DNA of 64,000 nucleotides, taken from NCBI GenBank assembly GCA_024760905.1, contig CM045733.1:31265001-31329000 (forward strand). The letters are read 5' to 3'. Both the position numbers and the translations under genes were made by a program. This document shows, one piece after another, positions 43,127-56,249 of the stretch. This DNA comes from Plotosus lineatus. Taxonomy: Eukaryota > Chordata > Actinopteri > Siluriformes > Plotosidae. The notes under the pieces were generated by a model that saw only the letters and a list, made by a program, of their open reading frames with translations, searched no databases and was not told the DNA's origin. The first letter of the stretch is position 1; the number at the start of each line of letters is the position of its first letter.

Positions 43127-44031
43127 CACACAATGTTCTAGAATTTGGCAAAAAATTAAATATTCGGTATGGGTTTTTTGCTTCATAACAGGGCACTTTC
43201 TTGATTTTGATTCTTGCAATGTATTTGTTTTTGCAGGTTTTGTAATACTGTTGCAATTTTTTTAACTGTACTGAGACACTGATTTAAGAAAACCTATGTG
43301 CAATCAAATTGTAAATCATTATAGGAAATTGGTGAACAATTCACCATGTATGAGCGTAGAACACTTAAAACCACATGTTCATCAACTGAAACACAATCTT
43401 AGCAGAGGGAGGTACTTACACAGACATTCTGAAATAGGACATTACACATGGGCTACATCATTTAAAACCACTAAACTGATGTCAGTCCCCTTCCGTATTT
43501 GATTAAGAACATTTGATTTGACCTTATCTGATGGCACTTAATTACTTTACTTCAAAAAAATGTTGCTTGAGGGCATTTAAAAAAATCACTTCAGGCATCC
43601 TTTTCATTGAATTCGTAAGGTGAATCATTTTTTTTTTCCTTTTTTTTTTTTTTTTTTAAATTTGAATTTCCTTTAAAGCCTGTATTTGCTGAAGTGGATT
43701 CAAATCTGGACTCTGGCTTTTTAATTATTATTATTAAAAATGGATCAAGCCAAGTCAGACAAACGCTGTGGGTCAGTGCACAGTTTTACTAAAGATTCGA
43801 GACTTTTTATTTGCACAAAATTTAATAATGTAGATTTCAACAGGTGTTCCAAGGAGTGCATGAAAAAACTACCAGACACCCAAATTACATTTTTGTAAAA
43901 GTAATAGCTTAGATATAGAGATCATGATTACATTCAAGGACTGTGATTATAAATATAAATTTAACCTACTTTAATTTATAATATGCTACAATGACATTAT
44001 TTCCAATGATGTTTTTAGCCAAAGAAATTTG
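43124..44031 (+). other. intron sequence, nothing recognised
   Basis: AT-rich with poly-T tracts near 43630-43660. A 68-codon open frame at 43296-43502 has no known motif. Confidence 0.5.
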
Positions 44032-44355
44032 CCCCACAGTGGTGTAGTGGTTAGTACTTCTGCCTCACAGCATGAAGGCCTGAGTTCAATTCCCAGCCTG
44101 GGTGTTTCTGTGTTGAGTTTGCATGTTCTCCCCATGCTTGTGAGTTTCCTCAGAGTACTCATGTTTTCTGAAACATGTAGACTAATTGGCTGTTCCAAAT
44201 CCTAGGTGTGAAAGGTTGTGTGAGTGTTGGTCCTGCAATGGCCTGGCAAGCTGTCCAGTGTGTACTCTGCCCTCGCCTGAAGTCAGCTGAGATGGGCGCC
44301 AGCCTCCCCTTGACCTGAATTAGGATTAAGTGGTTCAGAAAATGAATGAATTAAT
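44032..44355 (+). mobile_element. SINE family S3, complete
   Basis: Best S3 copy: box A 'agtggtgtagtggttagtac', box B 'gagttcaattcccagcc', body 'gagtttgcatgttctcccc', 'taattggctgttccaaatcc', tail 'caatggcctggcaagctgtc' and 'attaggattaagtggttcag', ending aaaatgaatgaatta. Confidence 0.85.
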
Positions 44356-45604
44356 GATTGATAGTTTCAATATTACATTTATGATAATGGTGGTATTTCT
44401 ACTAAAACAGCGCCAATCTATTATCTAATGTAATAGCTAATATGCATACGAAAAACTTATTGCTTCACAAGCCTTGGCTTGTTTTTAAACCCTGATAGCT
44501 CATGACACTCCAGCCACATTTCAGCTAACACAATGGGTGTTGAGAGATCTCGCTGTAGGTAAATATAGCCTCAGGATCAAGTTTATCTGAAAACTTCACC
44601 CTAGAAAACATCCTCGCATTTGCCATTGTAAACACTTAGGAACACTGGTGTGCCATCTCATGCTTGTCTGACAGTGTATCACTTGTAACACTGTCCCATT
44701 AATCATGACCTAAATGCTGATCATTGCGTATTTAGATGAATGTTTCGGATCATTGTCCTATTTCATTTGTGAATGGTGGTCTATTATATTTGGTAAGCAC
44801 TGTTCTCGGCAGTCAAGATTATTGCTTTCAATGTCAAGCTCAGGCATAAAGGAGCACCTGACTGTTTAATTTAAATTATCTACATCAGTTCAGTCACTCT
44901 CATTATTTATCCAACATGGTACATTATTTATTTGGGCAGTGTGATAGATTTATCCAGAGTGTAATGTGTATGATTTGGAGCAGTGAGGATTAGTTGCACA
45001 CTGTAATAGCTCTTGCAGAGCATATAGCCATATAGATGTATAAAGGATATGAAATATACAAAGGTTATTTAAGAAATCAAAAGCCATGTTGGAGGTCTAT
45101 CTAAGTTGACAGAGCCAGAACACCTGAGTCTATTTTACTCTTTTTTTTAAAGAAAGATGAGAAAATATTTAATTATTTCAAATTTTTCTATATTTCTATA
45201 ACCACCACAATGTGAATTGATTTGAATGCTAGTTAGTTATTTATACACTCCTCGCTAACGTCACAGTGCCTTCTGAAATCCTGCAGCATTTGCTGAGGAG
45301 GAATGGTACTGCCAAGAGTAGATATAAATTTTAGTGCTCATTAATGGTGTCATAAATAATTCATCATGCCCTCTGGAAGCCTCTGATTCTTATTTGGGTC
45401 CAACTGCTGGCAGCATCACTTATCAGCCAATGAATGTTAATGTCTTGCTCTGTGTTAGAGTTTATATAGTCAGAGTACTGCACATATAGCAACCACGAAG
45501 AACCAGAAATGAACATTATGTGGAGAACAAATAATTAAAAATACCCTTTACAATGATAATAATGTACTTTATTTACAGTTTAAATTTACACCTTTTGAAT
45601 TGAA
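44356..45604 (+). other. intron sequence, nothing recognised
   Basis: No gene, repeat family or symmetry noticed. Confidence 0.5.
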
Positions 45605-45960
45605 CATGTATACATTATATGGCCAAATGCATGTGTACTCCTGACCATCATGTGTATGTGCATGTTGATGATCCTTTTCCAACTCCCCACCCCCACCACA
45701 CGATAACTTCCAATCTTATGTGAAGGTTTTTCACAAGATGTCTGTGAACATGTCTGTGGGCATCATTGCTCATTCAAACACAACAGCATTAGGAAGATCA
45801 GCCACTGATAAGAGGTGAGGAGGCCTGTTGTGCAGTTTGCATTCAAATAAATCCCAGTGGTGTTCAGATGAGGCTTTAGCGTTGTTCTTGAATTACTCCA
45901 CCTTGATTAAGGATTTTAAACCCAGCACAAGTTGGTGCTGTCCCAGATTAAAGGAAGTGA
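45605..45960 (+). mobile_element. Tc1/mariner-type MITE (same family as 111-474)
   Basis: Begins 'atacattatatggccaaatg', 'tgtactcctgaccatcatg'; internal 'cactgataagaggtgaggag' and 'cccagtggtgttcagatgag'. The right end was not located with confidence. Confidence 0.55.
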
Positions 45961-46331
45961 ATGTGGAAATCATAGCATTTTCCTTGTTTAAGGCTGTTGT
46001 ATTCTGAGAGGGGTTTGCAGATCAGCATTGTTATGGTGCTGCAGGTCATGATACTGCAGCTTGCAATAATTTTTTGACAGGGTCAAAAATTTATGACAAA
46101 TATCCCACCGGCATGTGTTACTACTACTAATGACAGCTACTAAATAATGTAAATAAAATGTAACATGAACGTGTATATGTATCACTGCGACATAGGGTAC
46201 AAAACTCAAATACCCAAATTGCTTGGGAGAAACAATGGTATGTGGGTAAGCATTTAAGATGAGAATCTTCTGGAGTTGTGACAGTAAAAGTATTTTTTAT
46301 GTGATTTATTTTCTGGCATACTGATTATGTA

Positions 46332-46508
46332 CATTGTTGACTTTCGACAAGAATAGGCTGAAAAGCCGTCAGCGTGTTTCCGCCCTGCGATGGCCTGGCG
46401 AGCTGTCCAGGGTGTACTCTGCCCTCGCCCTGAGTTGGCTGGGATGGGCACCAGCCTCCCCGCGACCCTAATTAGGATGAAGCGGTTACAGAAAATGAAC
46501 TGAACTGA
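46332..46508 (+). mobile_element. SINE family S2, 5'-truncated
   Basis: From 'gactttcgacaagaatagg' to the tail 'attaggatgaagcggttac'. Target duplication actgattatgta at 46320-46331 and 46509-46520. Confidence 0.88.
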
Positions 46509-46520
46509 ACTGATTATGTA

Positions 46521-47359
46521 TTCCACGAGGACATGTTGATGACATTTTGTTTTTCTTTAATAACTTTTTTTAATTGTAGTCAAACAATCAGTAGCTATCA
46601 TCATTATATAGTCTATATACCACCAGACAGTCACATAGTATGTAATCAATCCATGTTCATCTGTGTAACTTGCAATGAGAAGATATATAGACTGATGATG
46701 CTAAATTAATTCAGTCTGCATTTCTTTTTTAACTGGTATTTGCTTGTACAGGTACAGTGACAGTGTGAGACAGATTTGTTCTAGCTTCCCTAGTTCCAAG
46801 GCAAAAAACTGCATACTGAGGTAGTTAAATTGGTCCGCCCAACTATATGGAAACATTTTGTGATTACCTCACATATTTTTGCCATGCATCATGGGTTGAC
46901 TGTGCCTCCTGGCTTTTTTGTTTGTTTGTTTGTTTGTTTGTTTGTTTGTTTGTTTCACAATGAAGTACCTGTCTATTGCTGATATTGCTTCAATTGCTTT
47001 TTTGGACAGGTAGTGCCTCTTTTCAGGCAAGTCTGAATTATAACAAGAGCTTAGCACTTGTGTTTTCACAAGTTCTAATGATATTCTAATTGTATTCTAA
47101 TAGTGAGAAAATGTATGCGTTAAAAACTGAAATGAAAACAAAAGAAACAGTCAGGATCAGATACTCATAATTATAATTCTTGTCTTCTTAGATTTTTTTT
47201 TTTAAACAGCTTACAGAGAACTGTGTGTGGGCAGCAAAGGTAAAGAAAGGTTGAGAGTAATGGAAGGGAATTTTGCTGGCTGTTGTGTAATACAAATGTT
47301 ATTTGGTTCATACAGTATGAACACATGTTTAGAATTGTTAAAATGCATCATATTACATA

Positions 47360-47426
<67 letters not shown>

Positions 47427-47470
47427 TTATTTGTTTATTTATTTATTATATGGGGTAATCCAAATTATGC

Positions 47471-47511
<41 letters not shown>

Positions 47512-48163
47512 TTTTTACAAATAGAGATTGGTGATATCAGTCTTTCTCTTCTATTTTCTATACTGTGATGATGTGGTGTCAGTTGGAAAGCATGACAGGG
47601 TGCAAAAGAGCTCAAAGGTGGGAGTGTTCGTTCAGTGGCATTTTTTTTCAATTTTTTGAACTGGCATGCGGCTTCCTACAGTGTTGTTTGGTTGTCAACA
47701 AACGGTGTGATTATGCATTAGTGCTGGGATTTATTTGGTTGTTATTTTTTGTCTTAAGGACTGTCACCATCAGACCTACATAAGTATGGTCTGGTTCCAC
47801 TTTCAAACCTTAGGACATTTACTTTTTCTCTATTATGTTCCTGCTTTTCCTCCATAATTTTTTCCAAGTTGTGTGTTCTGAATGTGAGTTCTTAAACTGT
47901 TCTCATTGCTTATTGATATTTGATTGCTGTACTTCCTACCTTATTTTCTTGCACACCACAAAGGGTTTTCTAAGTTAAATTTCTCTTAACCTGCTTTTTT
48001 GTAAAGTAGATGAGCTGTCTCTTCTTTGTTACCATTATGCATGGTTCCCACACATTGGACCAAATGTCATTCACGAATTTTTCAAGGAATAAATTTTCAT
48101 TTTCAAGTACTGTTTATATGAGTAAAATACAACAAGAAATACTGTTTCTTACTTTCAAAGGGT
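46521..48163 (+). other. intron sequence with simple repeats
   Basis: Holds (TTTG)n at 46917-46954, (ATT)22 at 47361-47427 and (TA)n plus T run at 47477-47516. Otherwise unassigned. Confidence 0.6.
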
Positions 48164-48183
48164 GACATACAATAATTATAATA

Positions 48184-48332
48184 CCAAAGAGAAGATTTAT
48201 GGATTTATGGATGTGGTGAAGGCGGACATGAAGGTCGTTGGAGTAAGAGTAGATGCAGAGGATAGGGAGAGATGGAGGCAGATCATTTGCTGTGGCGACC
48301 CCTGAAGGGAACAGCCAAAAGAAAAAGAAGAC
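48184..48332 (+). mobile_element. RTE-like LINE, extremely 5'-truncated (149 bases)
   Basis: Carries only the last codons (FMDVVKADMKVVGV-like, then WRQIICCGDP) and the 3' end 'gaacagccaaaagaaaaaga'. Perfect 20-base target duplications gacatacaataattataata at 48164-48183 and 48333-48352. Confidence 0.92.
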
Positions 48333-48361
48333 GACATACAATAATTATAATATACTGTAAA

Positions 48362-50480
48362 TTAATGATGACGATGATGATCATGTTCGTCCTTCGCTGG
48401 TGAAAATGACCAAGATTTCAAAATCACTAGGGTTGTGAGTGCGAAGATGGCTAAAAAGTCCAATCCTTGCTCTAAACTGTCTGTTGCAGTGGGGGCATAG
48501 GATGACGCTGGGTGAGCCAGGCTGAAGCTGAGACTGGCTCTCCTCTTTGTCCTCCTCGCTGCTGGCATTTCTGCTGCTGCTGCTTTAAGCGGTTTTCCTC
48601 AAACACAGACACCATGAGAGGTCACCGTGCGCCAGGCAGTACGGTCAAGTGCAACTGACTCCAAAGAGTCGGAGTTCATGCTACAGAACTTCAGGGTGGC
48701 TTTAAAGGTGTCATTTCTTGTGTGCGTCCTGTGAACGTTTATTTTCACACAGCTCACCACAGAGCAGATATCTTGAAAGGCGATCATGGTCCATACGGCA
48801 CACATGTCCAGCCCACCTGAGTTGGGCCCACTTCAACATGGCATGTCCATGTCAACCCTCAGAAGGACTTCAGTGTCAGGTACTTTGTACTGCCATTTGC
48901 TGTGCAGCAGCTTCCTCAGGCTTCGCATGTGGAATGAGTTCGGCAGTTTGGCTTGATGACTGTACACCTTCCAGGTCTCGCATGCGTTATAGCAAAGAAG
49001 GTAAGATTACTGCTTGATACACTTTCAGCTTTGTCCGAAAACTGATGCTTCTCCTGTCCCACACGTTGTGCTGTAGCCTGCCAAAGGCAGCACTGGCTAT
49101 AGCCAACCTGTAGGAGATCTCCTCATCGATATTGGTGGAGCGTGACAGGGTGCTATCAAGGTAGACGAACTTGTCCACTGCAGTGAGCTTCTGGCCGTTG
49201 ACAGTTATGGTAGGCTCTATGTACTGTTCTGTGGTGGCTTGCTGGTGCAAAACCTCGGTCCTCTTTGTACTTATTGTAAGACCGAAGTCGTCACAGACCT
49301 TGGAGAATAGAGCCATACTTTCCTGCATATCAGACTGAGTACCAGCATTCAATGTGCAGTCATCAGCAAAGAGAAAGTCATGGGCTGTGCCTTCGTACAC
49401 TTTGGTTTTTAGCCTGCAGTCTTCGTAGGTTGAAGAACTTGCAGTCTGTATGGTATCTGTAGCAGACTCCAATGTCACTATCTCGGAATGCATCAGTCAC
49501 CATGGCAGGAACATCATGTTGAAGTGGGTTGGGGTGAGCACACAGCCCTGCTTCATGCCGTTTTTCATGGGGAACGGTTGGGAGTATTCCCCATTGTCCT
49601 GCACACTAGCCTGCATACCGTCGTGGAACTGTCCGACCAGCGATATGAACTTGTCAGGGCACATGTACTTGGCCATGATCTTCCAGAGCTCCTCCCTGCA
49701 GACCGTGCCGAATGCTTTTGTCAGATCCATAAAGGTGGTTTAAAGGCCGACTTTCTGTTCACGACACTTCTCCTGCAGTTGGTGCAGCAAAAATCATGTC
49801 TGCTGTACCACGGCCTTTCCTAAAGCCACACTGGCTCTCTGGTAGCAAGTCCTCAAGATGCAGGATTCTGGCTAAGATCTTCCCAGCAATGAAGAGTCAC
49901 GAGATTTCACAGTGGTTGTCGCAGGCCTATTGGTTCCCCTTTCACTTGCACAGATGGACGATGGAGCCGTCATTGAACTCCTGCGGAGGTTTCCCTTGGT
50001 GCCACGTGGACTGAAACAACCCAGTGAGCTTCCTAAGCAGTTGTAATCCACCAGATGAGTAGAGCGCCACTGGAAGTGTATCTGCACCGGGTGCCTTGCC
50101 ACTGAAGAACAGCTTCACAGTCTTCTCCACTTCAGCTACAGCCTTGAGAGCAGTGTAAAAGTTCGTGGAGTCATTCTGGTAGGCGAATGACTGGGTCTCA
50201 TTGGCCTTCATGCTCAGCTAGGAGTCCTGCATAAGGCGTAGCTTGCGCTGAACTGTTCTTTTACATCTGGCAAAGGCAGCTTTCTTTGAGGCTGAAGAGG
50301 GATCACTGAGGAGCGCTTTGTGCATGCAGTTCAGTGATGCGGTCATCATTCTCATCGAACCAGTCCTTGTGTTTTCATGTGGTCAAGCCCAATGCTGCCA
50401 AAGCAACATTTCAGACAGTGTCTCGGAAGCTCGCCCAGTTCGACACCACATTATCAGAGTCCAGATTGTATGTATAAATT
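48362..50480 (-). mobile_element. LINE copy G with C-terminal zinc finger, 5'-truncated
   Basis: Minus-strand LINE related to copy B. In order from about 50480 to 48381: linker (KANETQSFAYQNDSTNFYTA), RT fingers (VKLFFSGKAPGADTLPVALY, 50120), MDLTKAFGTVCREELW (49730), GMKQGCVLTPTHFNMMF, LFADDCTLNAG (49370, catalytic box intact), VYLDSTLSRSTNIDEEISYR and, at the C-terminus, CPHC...HLRTH (48497-48435), a C-x2-C-x12-H-x3-H finger. The stop is at 48381-48383, followed by a (GATGATCATC)-like tail. Stops and frame changes (for example near 49930, 50210) disable it. The endonuclease is missing. Confidence 0.75.
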
Positions 50481-52357
50481 CGTAAAACGTCAACTACTAC
50501 ATTTTCAATGTAATAACTAAATAAAAGTAATTAAAATCATTCATCATTTTTCTGGATAATATGCAATAATTTTAATAAACTGTATCCAGAAGACCACAAA
50601 CTTTCTTAAATGTATATATAAACACTTTCTTCACCTTTGGCTTCGGGTCAACACCTAGAGTGGTTGTGGATCCACTAGACATAGTTATAGTAATGCTAAT
50701 ATTAGTGCTTGTGGCAGTTGTTCTGCAGTTGTGAATTTCCTTCTTATCAGAGAATGCTCATGCTCCTTGGTTCTTAAAATCCTTTGCATGTTTTTTGAGT
50801 GGGTGACATTTGATTTTATGTGTGACTCGTAATGCATTTCCCCCAGAGCACCAACTCCAATTTTTTTTTTTTTTCACATGCCTTGCAAAACGCATGATGC
50901 CAAATTTTGCCGACGTCTGTCCAATCATTATAGGCTTTGCATAAATAGCATGCTATGTGGGACATGATTCTATTAAGTTAAATAAAATAAATTTATTAAA
51001 AACTTGTTTATTATCCAAGGACATTTTTAACTAGACATTATAAAAGTTTTACATTGGGTAGAGAAAGGTAGCATTGTGGCTTAGTGGTCAGCACATCCAT
51101 CGCACAACAAGAAGAAAAGAATCGCTCCCTTGAATGAATTCACTTTTTATTGTTAATTTTTTTGTTTGTTTTGTAGCCTGAAATGAAAACTTATTCAACA
51201 CTATCTTTACAGCTGTAATTACAAAGCAACCTATAACAAACAAGTAATGACAACAGTTTACAGGAAATAAACAGAATCGCTAAGGTGACTAATCACTATC
51301 CAGTTTGACTTGGCATGCACAGTTCTGTAAAAAAGAGTGTGGAAATATTGCTCAGTCTGGCTGTGTGTGCGTGCGCGTGTGTGCACACGCGTGTGTGTGT
51401 GTGTGTGTGCATGCGTGCGTGCGGGCATGCGTGCATGTGTGAGACTTTATTGCAGGCTGCAAAGCAGTAAAACATGAAAATTGTATGATGGGGTTGTTCT
51501 TTTCCAAACCTGCTTTACCTTTTGAATTTTTATTTTCTTCATCTGAATGTTGAAAATAAAATTTCATGCTAAATCATGACTAAAGGAGTAGAATGAAATA
51601 AATCAGTGAAAAAATAATATATAATTAGTGTCTAACAGTATTTCTATACTGGTTCCAAATTTCCTCAGCAGTATGAGTGGGAATACATGAAATCCCTTTA
51701 ACCTTCTGCGTGCTGTCTTTTAGATGAATCAGATGCTCATCCGGTGTAGTCACATGTGAGGTTTTATTGTTGGAGCAATTAATAAAAAGAACTTAATCTC
51801 TTCAAGAGAATGAGGGGAGGTTAATGGATGCAATTAAAACAGGATAGATTGTCTCTACAATCCACTTATAGTTCACCACAGGCTGGTCAGATAGCCTGCA
51901 TTGCAGTCCCTGACACAAACCACTGTGGACTTGAGATTAATTAGAATCAAATCACTTGACTTGTTGTTAACTGGTACTGTTCTTTAACATTCTCTCGTTT
52001 ATATGGTAATGCATCCATCCTGTGTTGGCAAAGGAGATCACGTTCTCGACAGCAGTCATGAAGAAAATAGATAACTAAATCGAATTAGAGGTTAGAGCCA
52101 CAAATTGATTTCCTTGTCACCCACCGAGCCGAAAGACTGTAATAGGGTGATGCAGTTACTCCCCTTAATTACGTTAGCTCTACGCTCCATGTGAGTCAGG
52201 AAGAGATCTGAGCATATCTAATTATGTTCAGCTAACTGTTAGACCACACCAGGCTTTGTTATTGAAGTTAATTTGTATTAAAGTTTACCTTAATTTGTTG
52301 GAGCTCAGCACAGGTTGATGTTGGGGGAGGTTTCCTCTAGAATTATCTGAGTTAAAT
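50481..52357 (+). other. intron sequence, mostly unassigned
   Basis: Holds an S3 SINE head remnant at 51068-51112 (gtagcattgtggcttagtgg) and a TG-rich run at 51361-51432. No gene. Confidence 0.5.
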
Positions 52358-52368
52358 TCCAACATACA

Positions 52369-52848
52369 TCGTATGGCCAAAAGCTTTAGATTAATTAATA
52401 TTATAGTCATATGTGCTTTTTGAACATCTAATTCCAAAATATAGGCCCTGTTTACAGCTAGATTATTATTCTATCATTTGGGAATATTTTCTACCAGATT
52501 TTGGGGCATGCAGGGATATTTAATCATTTAGAGAATTAGTGAAGCCATGCATTGATGTTGAGTGAGGAGGCCTGAGAGGCAGTTTTTGTTTAAGTTGGCC
52601 CAAAAGCTGTTCAGTTGGCAGGTCAGAGCTTTGTACAAGACACTTTTTATTGAGCTCACTCTGTGCATAAGGCCACATTCTCATGCTGAAATTAGTTTTG
52701 CATTGTAGTTCCATTCATTTATTAATTCATTCACAGAACAGATCAATACTATTAAGGTCGCATGGAGCTTGGAGTCTATTTGAGCCAACTTTGGGCAACA
52801 GCAGGGAAGACCTTGAATAGCTTGCCAGACCGTCACAGAGTAACACGT

Positions 52849-52921
<73 letters not shown>

Positions 52922-53268
52922 GCAGTTATGCGTGTCTTTGGATTGTGGGAGGAAACCAGAGCACCTGGATGAAACACACAAGCACAGGGAGAGCATGCAA
53001 GCCACAGATAAATGCCCCCGCTAAATCCAGAATCCAAACTCAGGACCGTCTTGCAGTGAGAGGGCCATGTTAAATATTATGACACGATGCCACCCCCTCT
53101 TAGTTCAAGTGAGGTCGAATTGCAATATTACAGCATACAAAGAGATTCTTTGGCATACAAACACATACACATGTGTGCTTCAAACTTTGTAGCAACAATT
53201 TGGTCATGATCTACATATAGGCGTTCTGGTCAGATCATATGTCCAAAAATGTTTGCCATCGTGTTGTA
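52369..53268 (+). mobile_element. Tc1/mariner-type MITE split by a SINE
   Basis: Left part 52369-52690 has 'cgtatggccaaaagcttt', 'tttttgaacatctaattcc' and 'gagtgaggaggcctgagagg'. The right end near 53150-53268 has 'ggtcagatcatatgtccaaa'. The middle is an S3 SINE. Confidence 0.55.
52710..53095 (-). mobile_element. SINE family S3 containing a (CA)n tract
   Basis: Minus strand: head 'ggtggcatcgtgtcataata', 'gagtttggattctggattt', 'gtgcttgtgtgtttcatcc', '(TG)n', then the tail 'ccttgaatagcttgccagac' (reversed) and 'aatgaattaataaatgaatg'. The (CA)34 run is at 52851-52919. Confidence 0.7.
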
Positions 53269-54125
53269 TCTGTGACTAATTCATGTACATTCTTAATTAT
53301 CAGACTTGAAATGATTGTTCTCTGACTGAAGAGCTGATTAGAGATATAATTGATTTTTATTTTATGCAAGTTCTGATTGACTGACTGATTAAATCTACTA
53401 AGGAGGTTATTTTTTCAACAGTGTCCATTTTTTATTTCTTTTATTGGTTTGTCATTTGACAAATTCTGGTCAACATTCACTGATGTTCCAATATTAAAAA
53501 AAAAAAGAAGAATCCATAAATTAAAAATTTTAATAATCCCAATCTCTTATAAGGGAGAAATCATATCTCTGTCAAAACATGTAATATTTGGTTACAAAGT
53601 GTGATGTCAGAAATGTTTTCGTCTGAATCTGGTCCAAATTGTGCATTTGGGGGCAATTTAAATTCCATATATCGGAAGTGTGGTAGTACAGCAAAGGGTG
53701 CTTTTTACAGTTTGTTTATGGCTTGGTGGAGGTTTGTGCTTTGCAGACTGATTGATTTTAATTTTATATATGGATTCTTACATAGAATGATTGCAAGGCT
53801 GTAGTATTATTCACTGCAAATGTGGTCTATGCAGGTCAGTGAGGGACTTCATCCGATACCAAGCACCCCAGTCCAGCTCCTAATAGAGGGGCTTTAATTA
53901 TTATCTCCTTCATGACCTTCACTATCTCTGGACAATCAGAAACAAGAATATTGGAGATCTCGACCCAAGATAGCGTTCATTCCAGTCCCATCACAAGAGC
54001 CTTATTGATTTCCTGATGAGCTAATTAAGTCGATTAGCAGTGATTGCCATCAGCTTATTGCTGAAACTACACTGGAAACCGTCAAGTGATTAAACATATT
54101 CAGTATTATATATAAGTATCATAAT
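53269..54125 (+). other. intron sequence, nothing recognised
   Basis: AT-rich. A 67-codon open frame at 53601-53804 has no known motif. Confidence 0.5.
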
Positions 54126-54129
54126 ATCT

Positions 54130-54835
54130 GAGTCTTGAGAAAATACATGCCTCCGATCTTTCGTGATGTTCTTGAGCCCCTTTGTTTTTAGGAATGTCTA
54201 TCTAATCTAATTTAGTATGTGGATGCTCAGGTACTTGCATTTCTCACCAATGTCCAACTCTGTTCCCTTGTTGCTGACAAGTTATGGACAATTACTTTAA
54301 GTCACAAAATTTGTTGCTGTCTCTTTGGACTTTGTAATATTGAGTCTTTGTAACATTGTGATTAAGTTCATAAAACTTAAAATGCCCAACACACTTGTAT
54401 TCTCATTCTCCTGTCTGTTGCTGATTTAAACCACAATGGCAGTCTTCTTAAAACCTCAACAGATAAAAAGGCCAGCTGTGTCTGAAGCCTGCGGTAAGAG
54501 CGTGAACACAAAGGGAGACGGAACCATCCCCTGAGGTGCCTCCACAATGCTCAGAAACATTGCTCTACAGCCTGACATAATGTAGCCAACCTGTAAGGCA
54601 GCTGGTGATCTAAACCACCAGTGGAGCATCCATCTGCAGGTTCAGTAATTTATTCACAACCAGGTCAGTTGTTACGGTGTTAAAATCACTGTGACATTAG
54701 GACTTGCCTCATCCCACGGCGCATAAGCAATATTGAGCAGAAAAATAATGGCGTCTTCCAGTCTACTGCAGAGTGGTTAGGAGGATGGCAGAGAGTCAAG
54801 TCCTGAGTCTCCAAATACTTCATGACATGTGAAAT
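54130..54835 (-). mobile_element. decayed LINE, CR1/Rex1-like
   Basis: Minus-strand traces of an RT gene: 'gatgctcaggtacttgcatt' at 54222 resembles the K-Y-L-S-I/F-K-F-L-G region of CR1-type LINEs, 'cccctgaggtgcctccacaa' at 54530 the G-A-P-Q-G motif, and 'ccaaatacttcatgacatg' at 54813 the 'MKCFE' region. No frame longer than about 30 codons survives. The assignment is by pattern only. Confidence 0.4.
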
Positions 54836-54839
54836 TAAA

Positions 54840-55630
54840 GCTTTTCTGTATGGTGGACATGCTAACCACTACACCACTGTGCCAAGCATTTTTAACTTTA
54901 AAAACAGCGTACTGAAACTTTTTGGTAGTGTTTTGGGGTTTCAGCAAAGTTCTTACTATCGGAAAAACCCATTGCCCCTTCTAAGAATTGGAAAGGCAAA
55001 AACAAATAAAACAAAACACTTCCTTTACATTGAACATCAGTTACGATCAATCAGGTATGAATTTCTTGCCATTATGCTCTCATAAGCATTGATAATATAG
55101 TTATAAATAGTCAGTAGCCTTTTTAGATGCACTCACTACCCCATAAATACTTAGGACATTTTTTGAAATATGCCTAAAACCTCACTATACTGTAGCATTT
55201 TGTAAGACATTTCTTTAAATTGTGCCATTTTAAACAAATAGAGTATGATTCCCTTTAAACTACAATTAAGCCTGATGCCAAAAGTCATATGATTGGTGTA
55301 ATTACATGATCAAGGGTCTTTATTCATAGACCAAAAAGCTTCATCTCGTCTTGCTCTACAGAAGTTTTAATGCTGCAATGACATTAATTATGTGGTGAAT
55401 CTTTTTTTTTTCTCCAAGGTAATTAGCTTTGACATTCAGCAGACCATGACTATCTGAGTGCTTGCCATTTCTACAGAACATATGTACGGTATGCACATCA
55501 ACAGTCAGAGAGAGTTTTAAAGGAGGTGAGAGACTTGAGCTCTACATACATAGCAGAACGGTGCACAGTACAACTGCATCAAGACAAGGTAGTGCAAAAT
55601 AAATGCATCATAAATGTTGCTTACTGTTCA
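54840..55630 (+). other. intron sequence, mostly unassigned
   Basis: A SINE head remnant on the minus strand at 54852-54885 (cagtggtgtagtggttagca reversed). The rest is AT-rich without signal. Confidence 0.45.
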
Positions 55631-55634
55631 TGCA

Positions 55635-55835
55635 CGGACACTTTGGTTTACTGATTAGATCGATCAGATTAGGGGCTCAGGCTTTGGTCCCACCAATCTG
55701 CCACTGTTGGGCCCATGAGCAAGCTCTTAACCCATATCTTCTTCGTTGTTCAAATGAAATAGACTGCAATTTGCTATACATAAGGTTATCTGCCAAATTC
55801 CTCAAATGTCGTAAATGTAAATGTAAATTAACAAC
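55635..55835 (+). mobile_element. tRNA-derived SINE, family S4a
   Basis: Shares body and tail with 17562-17735: 'gttgggcccatgagcaagc', 'ataaggttatctgccaaatt', ending cgtaaatgtaaatgtaaat. Confidence 0.65.
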
Positions 55836-56249
55836 CTTTAATTTGAGGTGATCCTATGACATTCACATTTGACACCCATCAAGCTTATCAGCTTAAAGTT
55901 GAATGAAAATCTTCCATAATACTCACACTACCTGACTGGCTTGTCGCTAAACCTCCCCAACTCAGTGAGTTGCAATGCATTCTATGTCCTACACCCTTTT
56001 AACCATAGCCAGCATTAATAGTTTAAGCACTTTGTGCTACACTAGCTCTTCTAGGAATCAGGTGAACTAGCCTTCATTCTCCACACTTAACAGTGAGCCT
56101 TTGACATCCATGACACTTGAGGGTTCATTGGTTGTTTTTCCTTGGACCTCCTCTGGTTAGAGTTTACCACCACCAGGAACACCCTACAAGACATACTGTT
56201 TTGTAGATGAATAACCAAAGTTGTTTAGCCATCGCAGTGTGGCTCTTGT

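Noticed and set aside
47361..47427. Poly-isoleucine frame
   Set aside because: Translation of an (ATT)n microsatellite.
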